From JBBQSF01 sp038214085 (GTDB taxonomy: Bacteria; Bacteroidota; Bacteroidia; Bacteroidales; CG2-30-32-10): 20,432 nt of DNA. Each line of letters begins with the position of its first letter. Position 1 is the first letter of the stretch. Shown one piece after another: positions 1-7,291 of this stretch. The position numbers were made by a program, and so were the translations under genes. Where the stretch lies: assembly GCA_038214085.1 (NCBI GenBank), contig JBBQSF010000051.1, positions 1 to 20,432 on the forward strand. Direction: 5' to 3'. A model generated the notes under the pieces. It worked only from the letters and a program-made list of their open reading frames with translations, did no database searches and was not told the origin of the DNA.

Positions 1-1411
1 CAGATTTTTCAGCATATTTAGTTGAAAGATAATCAGGATGCAGATCACATGCGATTAACTTAGGTTCAAACCTGAACATCTGCTCAAATCGTTTTATCGT
101 TTCCTCATAGAAATCAAGTGTTTCAAGGTTTTTCAGGTCTCCAATGTGCTGACTCAAAATGGCCTGCCCGCCTTTTCCGATGCAGAACGTGTTTTTCAAT
201 TCCGAGCCGCAAGCAAGAATTCCGTCAACATTAAAATTCAAACGTACCGGATTTGGAACATATCCACGAGAACGCCTGATAATTCTGGGTTTTTCGTTCA
301 GAGCAAAGGTCACAGAATCATCGCAGCGGTTAAAAATATCGCGATTGTATGTAAGCACAGCTTCAGAAATCGGACCAAGCTTTAATTTTGCTTTTTCATT
401 GTCAATGATAATAGGTTCGCTGGAAATATTGCCACTCGTCATTACGATAGCACAAGTATTTAACTTTTCAAACAGCAGGTAATGAAGCGGCAGATACGGG
501 AACATAATTCCAGTGCGATGCAAGCCATTGCCAACAGAAGGTGCCAGATCTTTTATATTGTTTAGCAGAACAACGGGCCTGCGCCAAGATTGAAGAAGTT
601 CCTGTTCTTCCTTGTTTATTGTAACATATTTACGGGCATCATCAATGTTTCGGAACATTACAGCAAATGGCTTTCCTTCGCGGTTTTTACGCAAACGCAA
701 AGTTGTTACTGCACTTTCGTTCAACGCATCACAAGCCAGAAAAAAACCACCTATTCCTTTAACAGCAACAATTTTTCCTGAATTAATTTGGTTGGCAGTA
801 TGCTGAATGATTTCGTCGAGAGCAGAAATTTCAACATGATTCTCGGCAAGAGAATACTGAGGACCGCATGTATTGCAGGCCACAGGCTGTGCATGAAAAC
901 GGCGGTCGGCAATATCGGTATATTCTTTTTTGCACACATTGCACATTTCAAAAGGCTGCATGGTTGTTTTCTCCCTGTCGTAAGGCAAATCACGAATAAT
1001 GCTGAATCGTGGGCCGCAATTGGTGCAATTGATAAACGGATAATTGATACGATGTTCCTGAGATGAAAGATCATTTAAACAATCGTCGCAAACCGCAATA
1101 TCAGGGCTTATTTCAGTTATGGAATCCGAAATATTCGTACTTTTTACAATTCTGAAATCTGAATATTCCACAAAACTTTCAAGAATATTTATTTCAATAG
1201 ATTCGATCATTGAGGCAGGTGGTGCTTCTGCTTTTATAGTATCAATAAAGCTTTCGATGAGATCTTCAGTTCCATTTACTTCTATAATGACGCCATCGTT
1301 TCGGTTTTCAACAGTTCCTTTTATTTTTAGTTTTGTTGCAATTCGATAGATAAAAGGCCGAAAGCCTACACCCTGAACCAATCCGAGTATTTTAATTCTG
1401 AATATTTTCAT
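1..1411 (-). CDS. hypF: Carbamoyltransferase HypF, [NiFe]-hydrogenase maturation (3' end outside window)
   Basis: The frame is open from the ATG at 1411 to the window edge, giving the first 470 residues of a protein usually near 750. HypF makes a carbamoyl adenylate from carbamoyl phosphate and passes the carbamoyl group to HypE, for the CN ligands of [NiFe]-hydrogenase. Visible in order: an acylphosphatase domain with GLVQGVGFRP (10-19; Arg18 and Asn38 fit the family's catalytic pair); two zinc-finger modules with Cys pairs at 108/111, 129/132, 157/160 and 179/182; a YrdC-like domain (about 200-385) containing KGIGGF and TSGNISSEP; and the start of the Kae1-like domain (ACDLHPDYLST, 454-464). 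The metal-binding HxxxH part of that last domain lies beyond the edge. A -7 box is at 1428-1435. Other hyp or hydrogenase genes may follow outside the window. I am very sure of the family; only intactness of the missing third is unknown. Confidence 0.96.
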   Translation of the reverse strand, partial: MKIFRIKILGLVQGVGFRPFIYRIATKLKIKGTVENRNDGVIIEVNGTEDLIESFIDTIKAEAPPASMIESIEINILESFVEYSDFRIVKSTNISDSITEISPDIAVCDDCLNDLSSQEHRINYPFINCTNCGPRFSIIRDLPYDREKTTMQPFEMCNVCKKEYTDIADRRFHAQPVACNTCGPQYSLAENHVEISALDEIIQHTANQINSGKIVAVKGIGGFFLACDALNESAVTTLRLRKNREGKPFAVMFRNIDDARKYVTINKEEQELLQSWRRPVVLLNNIKDLAPSVGNGLHRTGIMFPYLPLHYLLFEKLNTCAIVMTSGNISSEPIIIDNEKAKLKLGPISEAVLTYNRDIFNRCDDSVTFALNEKPRIIRRSRGYVPNPVRLNFNVDGILACGSELKNTFCIGKGGQAILSQHIGDLKNLETLDFYEETIKRFEQMFRFEPKLIACDLHPDYLSTKYAEKS

Positions 1412-1427
1412 TATATAAACCTGTATG

Positions 1428-1435
1428 CAAAGTTA
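1428..1435 (-). promoter_or_regulatory. Candidate Bacteroidetes -7 box for hypF
   Basis: On the minus strand this reads TAACTTTG, matching the Bacteroidetes -7 consensus TAnnTTTG, 16 bp before the hypF ATG. No good TTTG -33 element is visible at the usual distance. Confidence 0.35.
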
Positions 1436-1439
1436 AGTT

Positions 1440-1468
1440 TTTGTAGTAAATATTTTTCATTAATTTTG
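1440..1468 (+). promoter_or_regulatory. Candidate promoter for the 168-residue membrane protein
   Basis: TTTG at 1440-1443 and TAATTTTG at 1461-1468 are 17 bp apart, slightly short of the 19-21 bp usual for Bacteroidetes primary-sigma promoters. It would leave a leader of about 55 nt before the ATG at 1530. Confidence 0.35.
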
Positions 1469-1529
1469 ATTTCAATTATTCTCTTAAATTCAAACATTTA
1501 TAACAAATTAAAAAGTTTTGAAAACACAA

Positions 1530-2036
1530 ATGACCTCTTCAGAATATTTCAGAAGCCTTAAAATCCTTTCTGTTGCAATGATTTCAGGAATTGCATTTTT
1601 TATTGGAATTGCTTTGTTTCTAAACTTTGATGGTAGTTTCGGAAAGGATTCCGGTGATTTTAAAAATTCATTATTGATTGTAGCCGCAGTATTTTTTATC
1701 GGAAGTATTGCTGCTAGTTTTATTTTTTATCGAAAAAAAATTGAAAAGCTAAAACTTTCTGAAAATCTTATTGAAAAAATGAGTGTTTACCGCTCAATAT
1801 TAATTGTAAAACTTGCATTAATAGAAGGACCTTCATTTCTTGGGATTGTGTCGTACCTTCTGACTTCAGAAATCATTTTTATTTTTTTTGGAATTGCAGG
1901 AATTGTATTTTTTATCTTGGCTTTTCCTGCAAAAGAAAAGATCAAGAACGATCTTGAGTTAAACCCGACAGAATGTATGAAACTTGATAACCCCGATGAA
2001 ATTATTTGTGAACTAAATAAAGATAAATCTATATAA
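1530..2036 (+). CDS. Conserved membrane protein of unknown function, four predicted TM helices
   Basis: A 168-residue protein with hydrophobic stretches at about 11-31, 47-66, 95-112 and 114-132. A short basic stretch follows TM2 (YRKKIEKLK, 67-75), and a charged tail (about 134-168) ends the protein. The middle segment (about 86-108, YRSILIV...EGPSFLG) resembles a family of small membrane proteins that I recall from many Bacteroidetes and that has no assigned role. I chose the ATG at 1530; a TTG four codons upstream (1518) is in frame and cannot be excluded. The gene is divergent from hypF and convergent with glpK, with only 7 bp between the two stop codons, so it is probably a single-gene transcript. 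No function is proposed. Confidence 0.8.
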   Translation: MTSSEYFRSLKILSVAMISGIAFFIGIALFLNFDGSFGKDSGDFKNSLLIVAAVFFIGSIAASFIFYRKKIEKLKLSENLIEKMSVYRSILIVKLALIEGPSFLGIVSYLLTSEIIFIFFGIAGIVFFILAFPAKEKIKNDLELNPTECMKLDNPDEIICELNKDKSI

Positions 2037-2043
2037 TATTGAA

Positions 2044-3537
2044 TTAGCAATCCCATTTCAAACAGCGTTCAACAGCTTGCTTCCATTTCCCATAAAGTGC
2101 TTTACGTTGTTCTTCGGGCATTTCAGGTTTAAACACTTTATGTACACTTTGTCTATTGATTAATTGCTCCATAGTCCAGAATCCAGATCCTAAAGCTGCA
2201 AAACATGCGGCTCCAAATACAGTTGCTTCAGTATCTAATGGTCTTAGCACGTCAACATCAGAAATATCTGCCTGAAATTGCATTAAAAAATCATTGTTGC
2301 TTGCACCTCCATCAACATTCATTGTTAAAATTTCGATACCTGATTCGCTTTTCATCAGTTCGGTAACATCACGAGTTTGGTAGGCAATGGATTCAAGCGC
2401 CGCTCTTACAATGTGCGCTTTTGAAGTATCACGCGAAATGCCAATAAGCATTCCTCTGGCATCCATATCCCAGTATGGCGTTCCCATTCCTGAAAAAGCA
2501 GGGACAAAATACACTCCATTATTGTCATTTATTCCGGAAGCCATTTTGTCGCTTTCTGATGCAGTATTCAACATACACATTTCGTCGCGAAGCCATTGAA
2601 TAGCAGCTCCGGCAATAAAAACGCTGCCTTCAAGTGCATAATAAACCTGATTGTTAATGCTCCATGCAATTGTACTTAATAAACCATTGGAAGAAAACAC
2701 AAGTTTTTCACCTGTATTCAGCAACATAAAACAACCGGTACCATAAGTATTTTTCAATGTTCCTTTCTCATAGCAACCATTGCCAAACAAGGCTGCCTGC
2801 TGATCTCCCGCAACGCCATAAATAGGAATTTTCACTTCATTAAAAAAGTCAACAGCAACATTGCCAAAATGAGAAACCGTAGGATTTACAAGTGGCATGA
2901 TATTTTTTGGAATATCAAAAAGATTTAACAATTCTTCATCCCATTTTAATTCGGAAATATTAAAAAGCATGGTCCTCGAAGCATTTGAGTAATCAGTTGA
3001 ATGCTTTTCTCCATTTGTAAGCTTCCAGATAAGCCATGAATCAATTGTACCAAACAACAACTCATCATTTTCAGCCATTTCACGTGCGTTTTCAACATGA
3101 TCGAGCATCCATTTAATTTTACTTGCGGAGAAATATGAATCTATTACAAGTCCGGTTTTACTTCTTACAAGCTCATTATATCCTTTCTCAATCCATTCTT
3201 TACAAATATCTGTTGTTCGCGTATCCTGCCATACAATAGCATTACAGATTGGTTTTCCTGTATTGCGATTCCACAAAACAGTTGTTTCTCTTTGGTTACT
3301 GATACCCAGCGCTGCAATTTCAGATGCACTGATATTATTTTCACTTAAGCAATTTTTTGAAAGATCAATCTGAATATTAAAAATTTCTTCGGCATCGTGT
3401 TCCACCCAACCATGATTCGGATATATCTGCTTAAATTCCATTTGTTGCGATGCTGCAATTTTAAAATCCCTATCAAACAGGACTACTCTGCAACTTGAAG
3501 TTCCCTGGTCGAAAGCCATTATGTATTTCTTTTGCAT
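2044..3537 (-). CDS. glpK: Glycerol kinase
   Basis: A 497-residue FGGY-family kinase that phosphorylates glycerol to sn-glycerol 3-phosphate with ATP in the cytoplasm; length matches the roughly 500 residues of bacterial GlpK. Evidence: the N-terminal phosphate-binding segment DQGTSSCR (10-17); NQRETTVLW (81-89) and VWQDTRT (102-108), typical of GlpK; the FGGY signature region YFSASKIKWMLDH (135-147); GVAGDQQAA (241-249) with Asp245 aligning with the catalytic base of E. coli GlpK; KNTYGTGCF (262-270); and the second FGGY signature around 362-385. Other FGGY sugar kinases are unlikely given the glycerol-specific motifs. It is divergent from a lipase-like gene over 60 bp, which fits use of glycerol released from acylglycerols. 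No glpF or glpD is adjacent. Confidence 0.97.
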   Translation of the reverse strand: MQKKYIMAFDQGTSSCRVVLFDRDFKIAASQQMEFKQIYPNHGWVEHDAEEIFNIQIDLSKNCLSENNISASEIAALGISNQRETTVLWNRNTGKPICNAIVWQDTRTTDICKEWIEKGYNELVRSKTGLVIDSYFSASKIKWMLDHVENAREMAENDELLFGTIDSWLIWKLTNGEKHSTDYSNASRTMLFNISELKWDEELLNLFDIPKNIMPLVNPTVSHFGNVAVDFFNEVKIPIYGVAGDQQAALFGNGCYEKGTLKNTYGTGCFMLLNTGEKLVFSSNGLLSTIAWSINNQVYYALEGSVFIAGAAIQWLRDEMCMLNTASESDKMASGINDNNGVYFVPAFSGMGTPYWDMDARGMLIGISRDTSKAHIVRAALESIAYQTRDVTELMKSESGIEILTMNVDGGASNNDFLMQFQADISDVDVLRPLDTEATVFGAACFAALGSGFWTMEQLINRQSVHKVFKPEMPEEQRKALYGKWKQAVERCLKWDC

Positions 3538-3554
3538 CAGGTTTTTATTTTAGA

Positions 3555-3562
3555 CAAATTTA
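3555..3562 (-). promoter_or_regulatory. Candidate -7 box for glpK
   Basis: Minus-strand TAAATTTG matches TAnnTTTG and lies 17 bp before the glpK ATG, inside the 60-bp divergent region shared with the lipase-like gene. A TTTT stretch 18 bp upstream (3581-3584) is the only -33 candidate. Confidence 0.35.
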
Positions 3563-3597
3563 ATATTATCTTGCAGTCTGAAAACAGATTATTTATC

Positions 3598-4518
3598 ATG
3601 AATTCAATTCGAATAAAAACCGATGATGGTTTAAACCTAAATATTTTTACTCAGCTTACAGGAAACATACCAAAGGCAAATGTTTTAATTGTTCATGGCA
3701 TGGCCGAACATGGCGCACGCTATGAAGATTTTGCAACTTTTCTGAATAGCAAGGGATTTGGTGTGTATATTCCCGACCTGCGTGGACATGGAAAAACAGC
3801 AGGAAGTATTGAAAATACAGGTCATTTTGTAGATAAAAACGGATGGAATATTGTTTTAACGGATCTTCGCAATGTTGTTTCAATAATTTTAAAAAAGAAT
3901 TCAGATATTCCTTTAGTTCTTTTCGGGCATAGTATGGGTTCCCTTATAGCCCGAAGTTATTTTGAAAAATACGGCGAATCAATTCATTCACTTATATTAT
4001 CGGGCACATCGTATCAGCCTAAAATGCTGATTTATGGAGGACTTTTAATTTGCAAAATTCAGCAACTGTTTTTTGGAATAAAACACAGAAGTAGATTGCT
4101 TACAAAAATGTCGTTTGGCGATTTCAATAAAAAATTTAAAAATACAATAACTGAATTCGACTGGCTGAGTAGCAATCCGGAAGTTGCTGCAAAATATATT
4201 GCAGATCCATATTGCGGTTTCACATGCACTGTAGGTTTTTTCCGTGATTTACTTCATGGGATTTTAAGCATTCAATCAAAAAAACATTTCAAAATTTTTC
4301 CAAAAGATAAAGCGATATACATTTTTTCAGGAGCGCTTGATCCTGTTGGAAATTCAGGCAAAGGAGTAAAAAAAGTATTTCAGCTGTATAAAAATTCTGG
4401 TGTTTCAACTATTGAAATAAAGTTTTATCCCGCTGGCAGGCATGAAATGCTGAATGAAGTAAACAAGGAAGAAGTATTTGAAGATGTTGCTGCAATCATT
4501 GAAGCTAATCTTAAATAA
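3598..4518 (+). CDS. Alpha/beta hydrolase, monoacylglycerol-lipase-like
   Basis: A 306-residue serine hydrolase of the Hydrolase_4 (monoacylglycerol lipase/lysophospholipase) type. The oxyanion-hole segment HGMAEHGARY (33-42) is characteristic of monoglyceride lipases. The catalytic triad can be read as Ser112 in GHSMG (110-114), Asp248 in GALDPVG and His282 in GRHEML. PDLRGHGKT (59-67) is the conserved strand-turn before the nucleophile. There is no signal peptide, so it is probably cytoplasmic. I chose the ATG at 3598, because a longer frame from 3532 would overlap glpK and lacks homology-like sequence. Head-to-head with glycerol kinase, it could release glycerol from monoacylglycerols for phosphorylation by GlpK; that coupling is inference. 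The exact substrate is not shown by the sequence. Confidence 0.88.
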   Translation: MNSIRIKTDDGLNLNIFTQLTGNIPKANVLIVHGMAEHGARYEDFATFLNSKGFGVYIPDLRGHGKTAGSIENTGHFVDKNGWNIVLTDLRNVVSIILKKNSDIPLVLFGHSMGSLIARSYFEKYGESIHSLILSGTSYQPKMLIYGGLLICKIQQLFFGIKHRSRLLTKMSFGDFNKKFKNTITEFDWLSSNPEVAAKYIADPYCGFTCTVGFFRDLLHGILSIQSKKHFKIFPKDKAIYIFSGALDPVGNSGKGVKKVFQLYKNSGVSTIEIKFYPAGRHEMLNEVNKEEVFEDVAAIIEANLK

Positions 4519-4603
4519 AATATATATCGTAATTAAAACGATAAAATAAGAAATATTAATTCAAAAAGAATAAATAAGCAGCAAATTTTCCATATTTTTT
4601 TTC

Positions 4604-4640
4604 AATAAAAAAAGCTACTTCCAAATCATGAAAGTAGCTT
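4604..4640 (-). terminator. Rho-independent terminator of the lipocalin-like lipoprotein gene
   Basis: A 9-bp perfect stem (4612-4620 with 4632-4640) has an 11-nt loop. On the minus strand it is followed by a run of T (complement of 4607-4611). It lies 19 bp past the stop at 4660, and no T run follows on the plus strand. Confidence 0.7.
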
Positions 4641-4659
4641 AATGAATCTTTTGCTAAAT

Positions 4660-5025
4660 TTATTTGAACAACGTGATTTTCTCAGTATCAGTGCCAACAG
4701 TATAAACCAATTCCTTTTCAGTTACAGTAACAATTTTCCAAATTTCATCGAAAGAATCTTTATCTTCTTTGAATTTAAGAGTAACAGTTTTCTCATCGTC
4801 AGCAACAGTCCATGTTCCGCCCATTTCCCGATCCTGATTTTTGGCCTTAAAAGTTCCGTCAGCTAAAAATGTCATAGATGCAGAGCCAAGTTCTTCAGCT
4901 GAGAGGGTTTGACCTTCAACGCTTTTTACTTTCCATGTACCTTCAATTTTATCTTTTACAGATTTTGAACAGCCTGCAAATACAACCATTGCAATAACAA
5001 TTAGCATTAATGTGATTTTTTTCAT
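4660..5025 (-). CDS. Lipocalin-like lipoprotein
   Basis: A 121-residue small lipoprotein. A basic, hydrophobic signal peptide ends in the lipobox VFAGC, with Cys19 as the lipidated residue, so the mature protein is about 103 residues anchored in the envelope. The mature part has repeated beta-strand patterns typical of Lipocalin_4-like Bacteroidetes lipoproteins: EGTWKVKSVEG near the N terminus, MTFLADGTFKAK, GTWTVADDEKTVTLKF, then ELVYTVG near the end. I chose the ATG at 5025 because it places the signal peptide correctly; an in-frame ATG at 5073 would add 16 polar residues in front. It has its own candidate promoter and a terminator, so it is likely monocistronic. The ligand is unknown. A second gene of the same type is at 14661. 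Confidence 0.82.
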   Translation of the reverse strand: MKKITLMLIVIAMVVFAGCSKSVKDKIEGTWKVKSVEGQTLSAEELGSASMTFLADGTFKAKNQDREMGGTWTVADDEKTVTLKFKEDKDSFDEIWKIVTVTEKELVYTVGTDTEKITLFK

Positions 5026-5072
5026 GTGCTTAGTTTTATTAAAATAAATTTTATTTTTTTCAATTGTATCCA

Positions 5073-5080
5073 CAAAAATA
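5073..5080 (-). promoter_or_regulatory. Candidate -7 box for the lipocalin-like lipoprotein
   Basis: Minus-strand TATTTTTG matches TAnnTTTG, 47 bp before the ATG at 5025. No clear -33 element is present. The rest of the 179-bp divergent region (5026-5204) is A/T runs plus the metF -7 box. Confidence 0.3.
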
Positions 5081-5180
5081 AAAAAATATTTTCAATTCTC
5101 TGTTATTTCTTTGACAGCTTTTTGTTTATTTAGTTCGAAATTTAATCTGAAAAACAAATATTTCCAATTAAATTATGCAT

Positions 5181-5188
5181 TACTTTTG
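5181..5188 (+). promoter_or_regulatory. Candidate -7 box for metF
   Basis: TACTTTTG is an exact match to TAnnTTTG ending 16 bp before the metF ATG, so the leader would be about 10 nt, too short for a riboswitch. The best -33 candidate (TTTC, 5161-5164) is only 16 bp away. Confidence 0.4.
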
Positions 5189-5204
5189 TACAATATTTTA
5201 GTGT

Positions 5205-6158
5205 ATGAAAGTCATCAGTATTTTAAATAGCTCCCAGTCACCTTATGTTTCCTTTGAGATTCTTCCACCTTTGAAAGGACAGAATATTGAATCGTTGTAT
5301 GGAATACTGGATCCTTTAATGGAGTTTAAGCCTCCGTTTATTAATGTTACATATCACAGTTCTGAATTCATGTATAAGGAGCGCAGCAATGGCATTATTG
5401 AAAAGATTAATGTTCGTAAACGTCCGGGTACAGTTGGAATTTGTGCTGCAATAATGTTCCGATACAAGGTTGATGCTGTCGCCCATTTGATTTGCGGTGG
5501 CTTTTCGCGCACCGAAACCGAAGACGCATTAATTGATCTCAGGTATCTGGGTATTAAAAATCTTTTGATTCTTCGTGGTGATCCAGCTAAAAGTGAAAAA
5601 GAATTCAAGCCGGAGATTAATGGACATGCAAATGCAGTTGATCTTATCAAACAGGTTGCGAATATAAATAAAGGTATTTTTATTGAAGAAGAGATAAAAG
5701 ATGGCTTTAAAACTGACTTTTGCATAGGTGTAGCGGGTTATCCCGAGAAGCACTTTGAATCGCCCAACATGATGGCTGGCATTAAACATCTTAAAGCTAA
5801 AATTGATGCAGGTGCGGAATACATTGTAACTCAAATGTTTTTCGACAACCAAAAGTTTTTCGATTTTAAAGAGCTATGTAAATCTCAAGGAATCAATGTT
5901 CCGATAATTCCTGGCATAAAATGTATTGCCACAAAAAAACAGATCAATTCAATTCCACGCACTTTTAATGTGGATATTCCAAATGATTTGTATGAAGAAA
6001 TTAACAAATGCAGTAACGATGCAGCAGCGCAGCGTGTGGGCATTGAATGGGCTATTCATCAAGGGAAAGAATTGCTTAAATCAGGTGTTCCCTGTATTCA
6101 TTTTTTCACAATGAGCAATCCCAAACCTGTAGTTGAAATTGCAAGAACATTGTTTTAA
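5205..6158 (+). CDS. metF: 5,10-methylenetetrahydrofolate reductase
   Basis: A 317-residue flavoprotein that reduces 5,10-methylene-THF to 5-methyl-THF, the methyl donor for methionine synthesis; length suits the single-domain bacterial enzyme. The TIM-barrel landmarks are present in order: FEILPP with Glu18 at the position of the catalytic Glu28 of E. coli MetF; NVTYHSSE (47-54); AHLICGGFSR; the folate/FAD-binding strand LLILRGDP; FCIGVAGYPEKH; TQMFFDN; and a C-terminal IHFFTMSNP. The candidate promoter leaves only a short leader, so no SAM riboswitch is expected and none is seen. No methionine synthase gene is adjacent. The stop codon (6156-6158) directly touches the stop of the convergent DUF1573 gene. 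Confidence 0.97.
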   Translation: MKVISILNSSQSPYVSFEILPPLKGQNIESLYGILDPLMEFKPPFINVTYHSSEFMYKERSNGIIEKINVRKRPGTVGICAAIMFRYKVDAVAHLICGGFSRTETEDALIDLRYLGIKNLLILRGDPAKSEKEFKPEINGHANAVDLIKQVANINKGIFIEEEIKDGFKTDFCIGVAGYPEKHFESPNMMAGIKHLKAKIDAGAEYIVTQMFFDNQKFFDFKELCKSQGINVPIIPGIKCIATKKQINSIPRTFNVDIPNDLYEEINKCSNDAAAQRVGIEWAIHQGKELLKSGVPCIHFFTMSNPKPVVEIARTLF

Positions 6159-7244
6159 CTAATCTTTTTGTTCAATTACATAACCCTGCATAACAAGTAC
6201 TATAGTTGAATTTGCTGGATCGTTGGTTGTAATCGTAATTGTTATATGCTGATTTCCTCTTTTGCCTGTAGAGTTAAACTCAACATCAAGCTTGCTTTTT
6301 TCACCTTTTTTAATCACATTTTTTTCAGGTGTTGGAACAGTACAGCCACAACTAGCTTTAACCTTTCTAATAATCAAATCACTTTTACCCGCATTTTTAA
6401 ATGTAAAAACTGATTTTACCTTATGCCCCATCACGATAGTATCAAATTTAATTACTGTAGTATCAAACATTATTTTGGGGGCTTTTTTCAACTGTTTAGG
6501 TGTGAGCTGTGAAAAATCTTCCATAATGTTGGCACTAAGGGTAATTTGCTTCTCAGGATCAAGCGAATCATTTGTAGAGAGTTTAAGATAATCGAATAAC
6601 ATTCCGATATCATTTCTTTTTTCAGCATTATATGTAATCAGAAAATAACTTTCCTTTTCGGGAGAAAGCGTCATTGTTTCGGGAGAAATTTTTACATAAG
6701 CAGGAATGCTTTTAAAACTAAGATTCATGGTTTTTCCCCAAATATTATAAACTTTCAGCGAATCTGTTTTTATTTCTGACGACTTGGTATCAAGAAACGT
6801 AACGTGATTGGTTTTAAAACGCAGATTTCCGATAGCAATAGGATAATAATCAAGGGCAGTTTTTTCTCTGGGCAATACTTCACCGCTAATAATCAATGTT
6901 TCCTGCACTTTATTTGAAGCATTTGAAGTAACCATAATGGCTTTATTAAATGCGCCAGGGCGACCTTTTGGGTTGTATTCAGCTTTAATAAATCCCTTTT
7001 GGCCAGGAGCTATAGCCGTTTTTGTCCATTCAGCAGTAGTGCATCCGCAACCAGGTTTTACATTAATTAACTTTAAAGAATCATCGCCTGTATTTGTAAA
7101 ATAATATGTAAAATGGACAGTGCCACCACCCTCTTTTATTTTTCCAAAATTATGTGAGATGGTATCAAATTTTATTTGTGCTGATTTCTGAGCAAACGAA
7201 AATGTTGAAATACTTATCAATAAAGCCAGAGCAAAAGTTTTCAT
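6159..7244 (-). CDS. Exported protein with two DUF1573 domains
   Basis: A 361-residue protein with a Sec signal peptide (about 1-18, ending SFAQ) and no lipobox Cys, so probably periplasmic. Two DUF1573 (immunoglobulin-like, ASH/MSP-type beta sandwich) domains are visible at about 24-123 and 258-358. Each starts with a FDT...FG or FDT...G strand, has a CGC motif (66-68, 299-301) after a conserved VKPG or VKAS turn, and ends in a strand like ITITTNDP or AIMVTSNAS. The segment between (about 130-255) looks like a third, diverged beta-sandwich without the CGC motif. Function is unknown; DUF1573 proteins are abundant in Bacteroidetes. It lies 47 bp downstream of the Mur ligase gene, so it may be read from that promoter or from its own -7 box. 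Confidence 0.88.
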   Translation of the reverse strand: MKTFALALLISISTFSFAQKSAQIKFDTISHNFGKIKEGGGTVHFTYYFTNTGDDSLKLINVKPGCGCTTAEWTKTAIAPGQKGFIKAEYNPKGRPGAFNKAIMVTSNASNKVQETLIISGEVLPREKTALDYYPIAIGNLRFKTNHVTFLDTKSSEIKTDSLKVYNIWGKTMNLSFKSIPAYVKISPETMTLSPEKESYFLITYNAEKRNDIGMLFDYLKLSTNDSLDPEKQITLSANIMEDFSQLTPKQLKKAPKIMFDTTVIKFDTIVMGHKVKSVFTFKNAGKSDLIIRKVKASCGCTVPTPEKNVIKKGEKSKLDVEFNSTGKRGNQHITITITTNDPANSTIVLVMQGYVIEQKD

Positions 7245-7257
7245 AATATTTTTTTTA

Positions 7258-7265
7258 CAAAATTA
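7258..7265 (-). promoter_or_regulatory. Candidate -7 box for the DUF1573 gene
   Basis: Minus-strand TAATTTTG lies 13 bp before the ATG at 7244, in the 47-bp gap after the Mur ligase gene. The leader would be only a few nucleotides and no good -33 is visible, so this is weak. Confidence 0.28.
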
Positions 7266-7291
7266 TTAAATCATTAGTAGATATTCAGAAA

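Noticed and set aside
146..1349. Several plus-strand open frames of 60-107 codons
   Set aside because: They lie antisense to hypF, whose frame carries all family motifs; the plus-strand translations have no recognisable family.
3532..3597. Longer start for the alpha/beta hydrolase
   Set aside because: It would overlap the glpK start, and the extra 22 residues look like translated promoter sequence.
4525..4543. 6-bp AT-rich inverted repeat after the hydrolase gene as terminator
   Set aside because: Short AT-rich stem with no T run after it.
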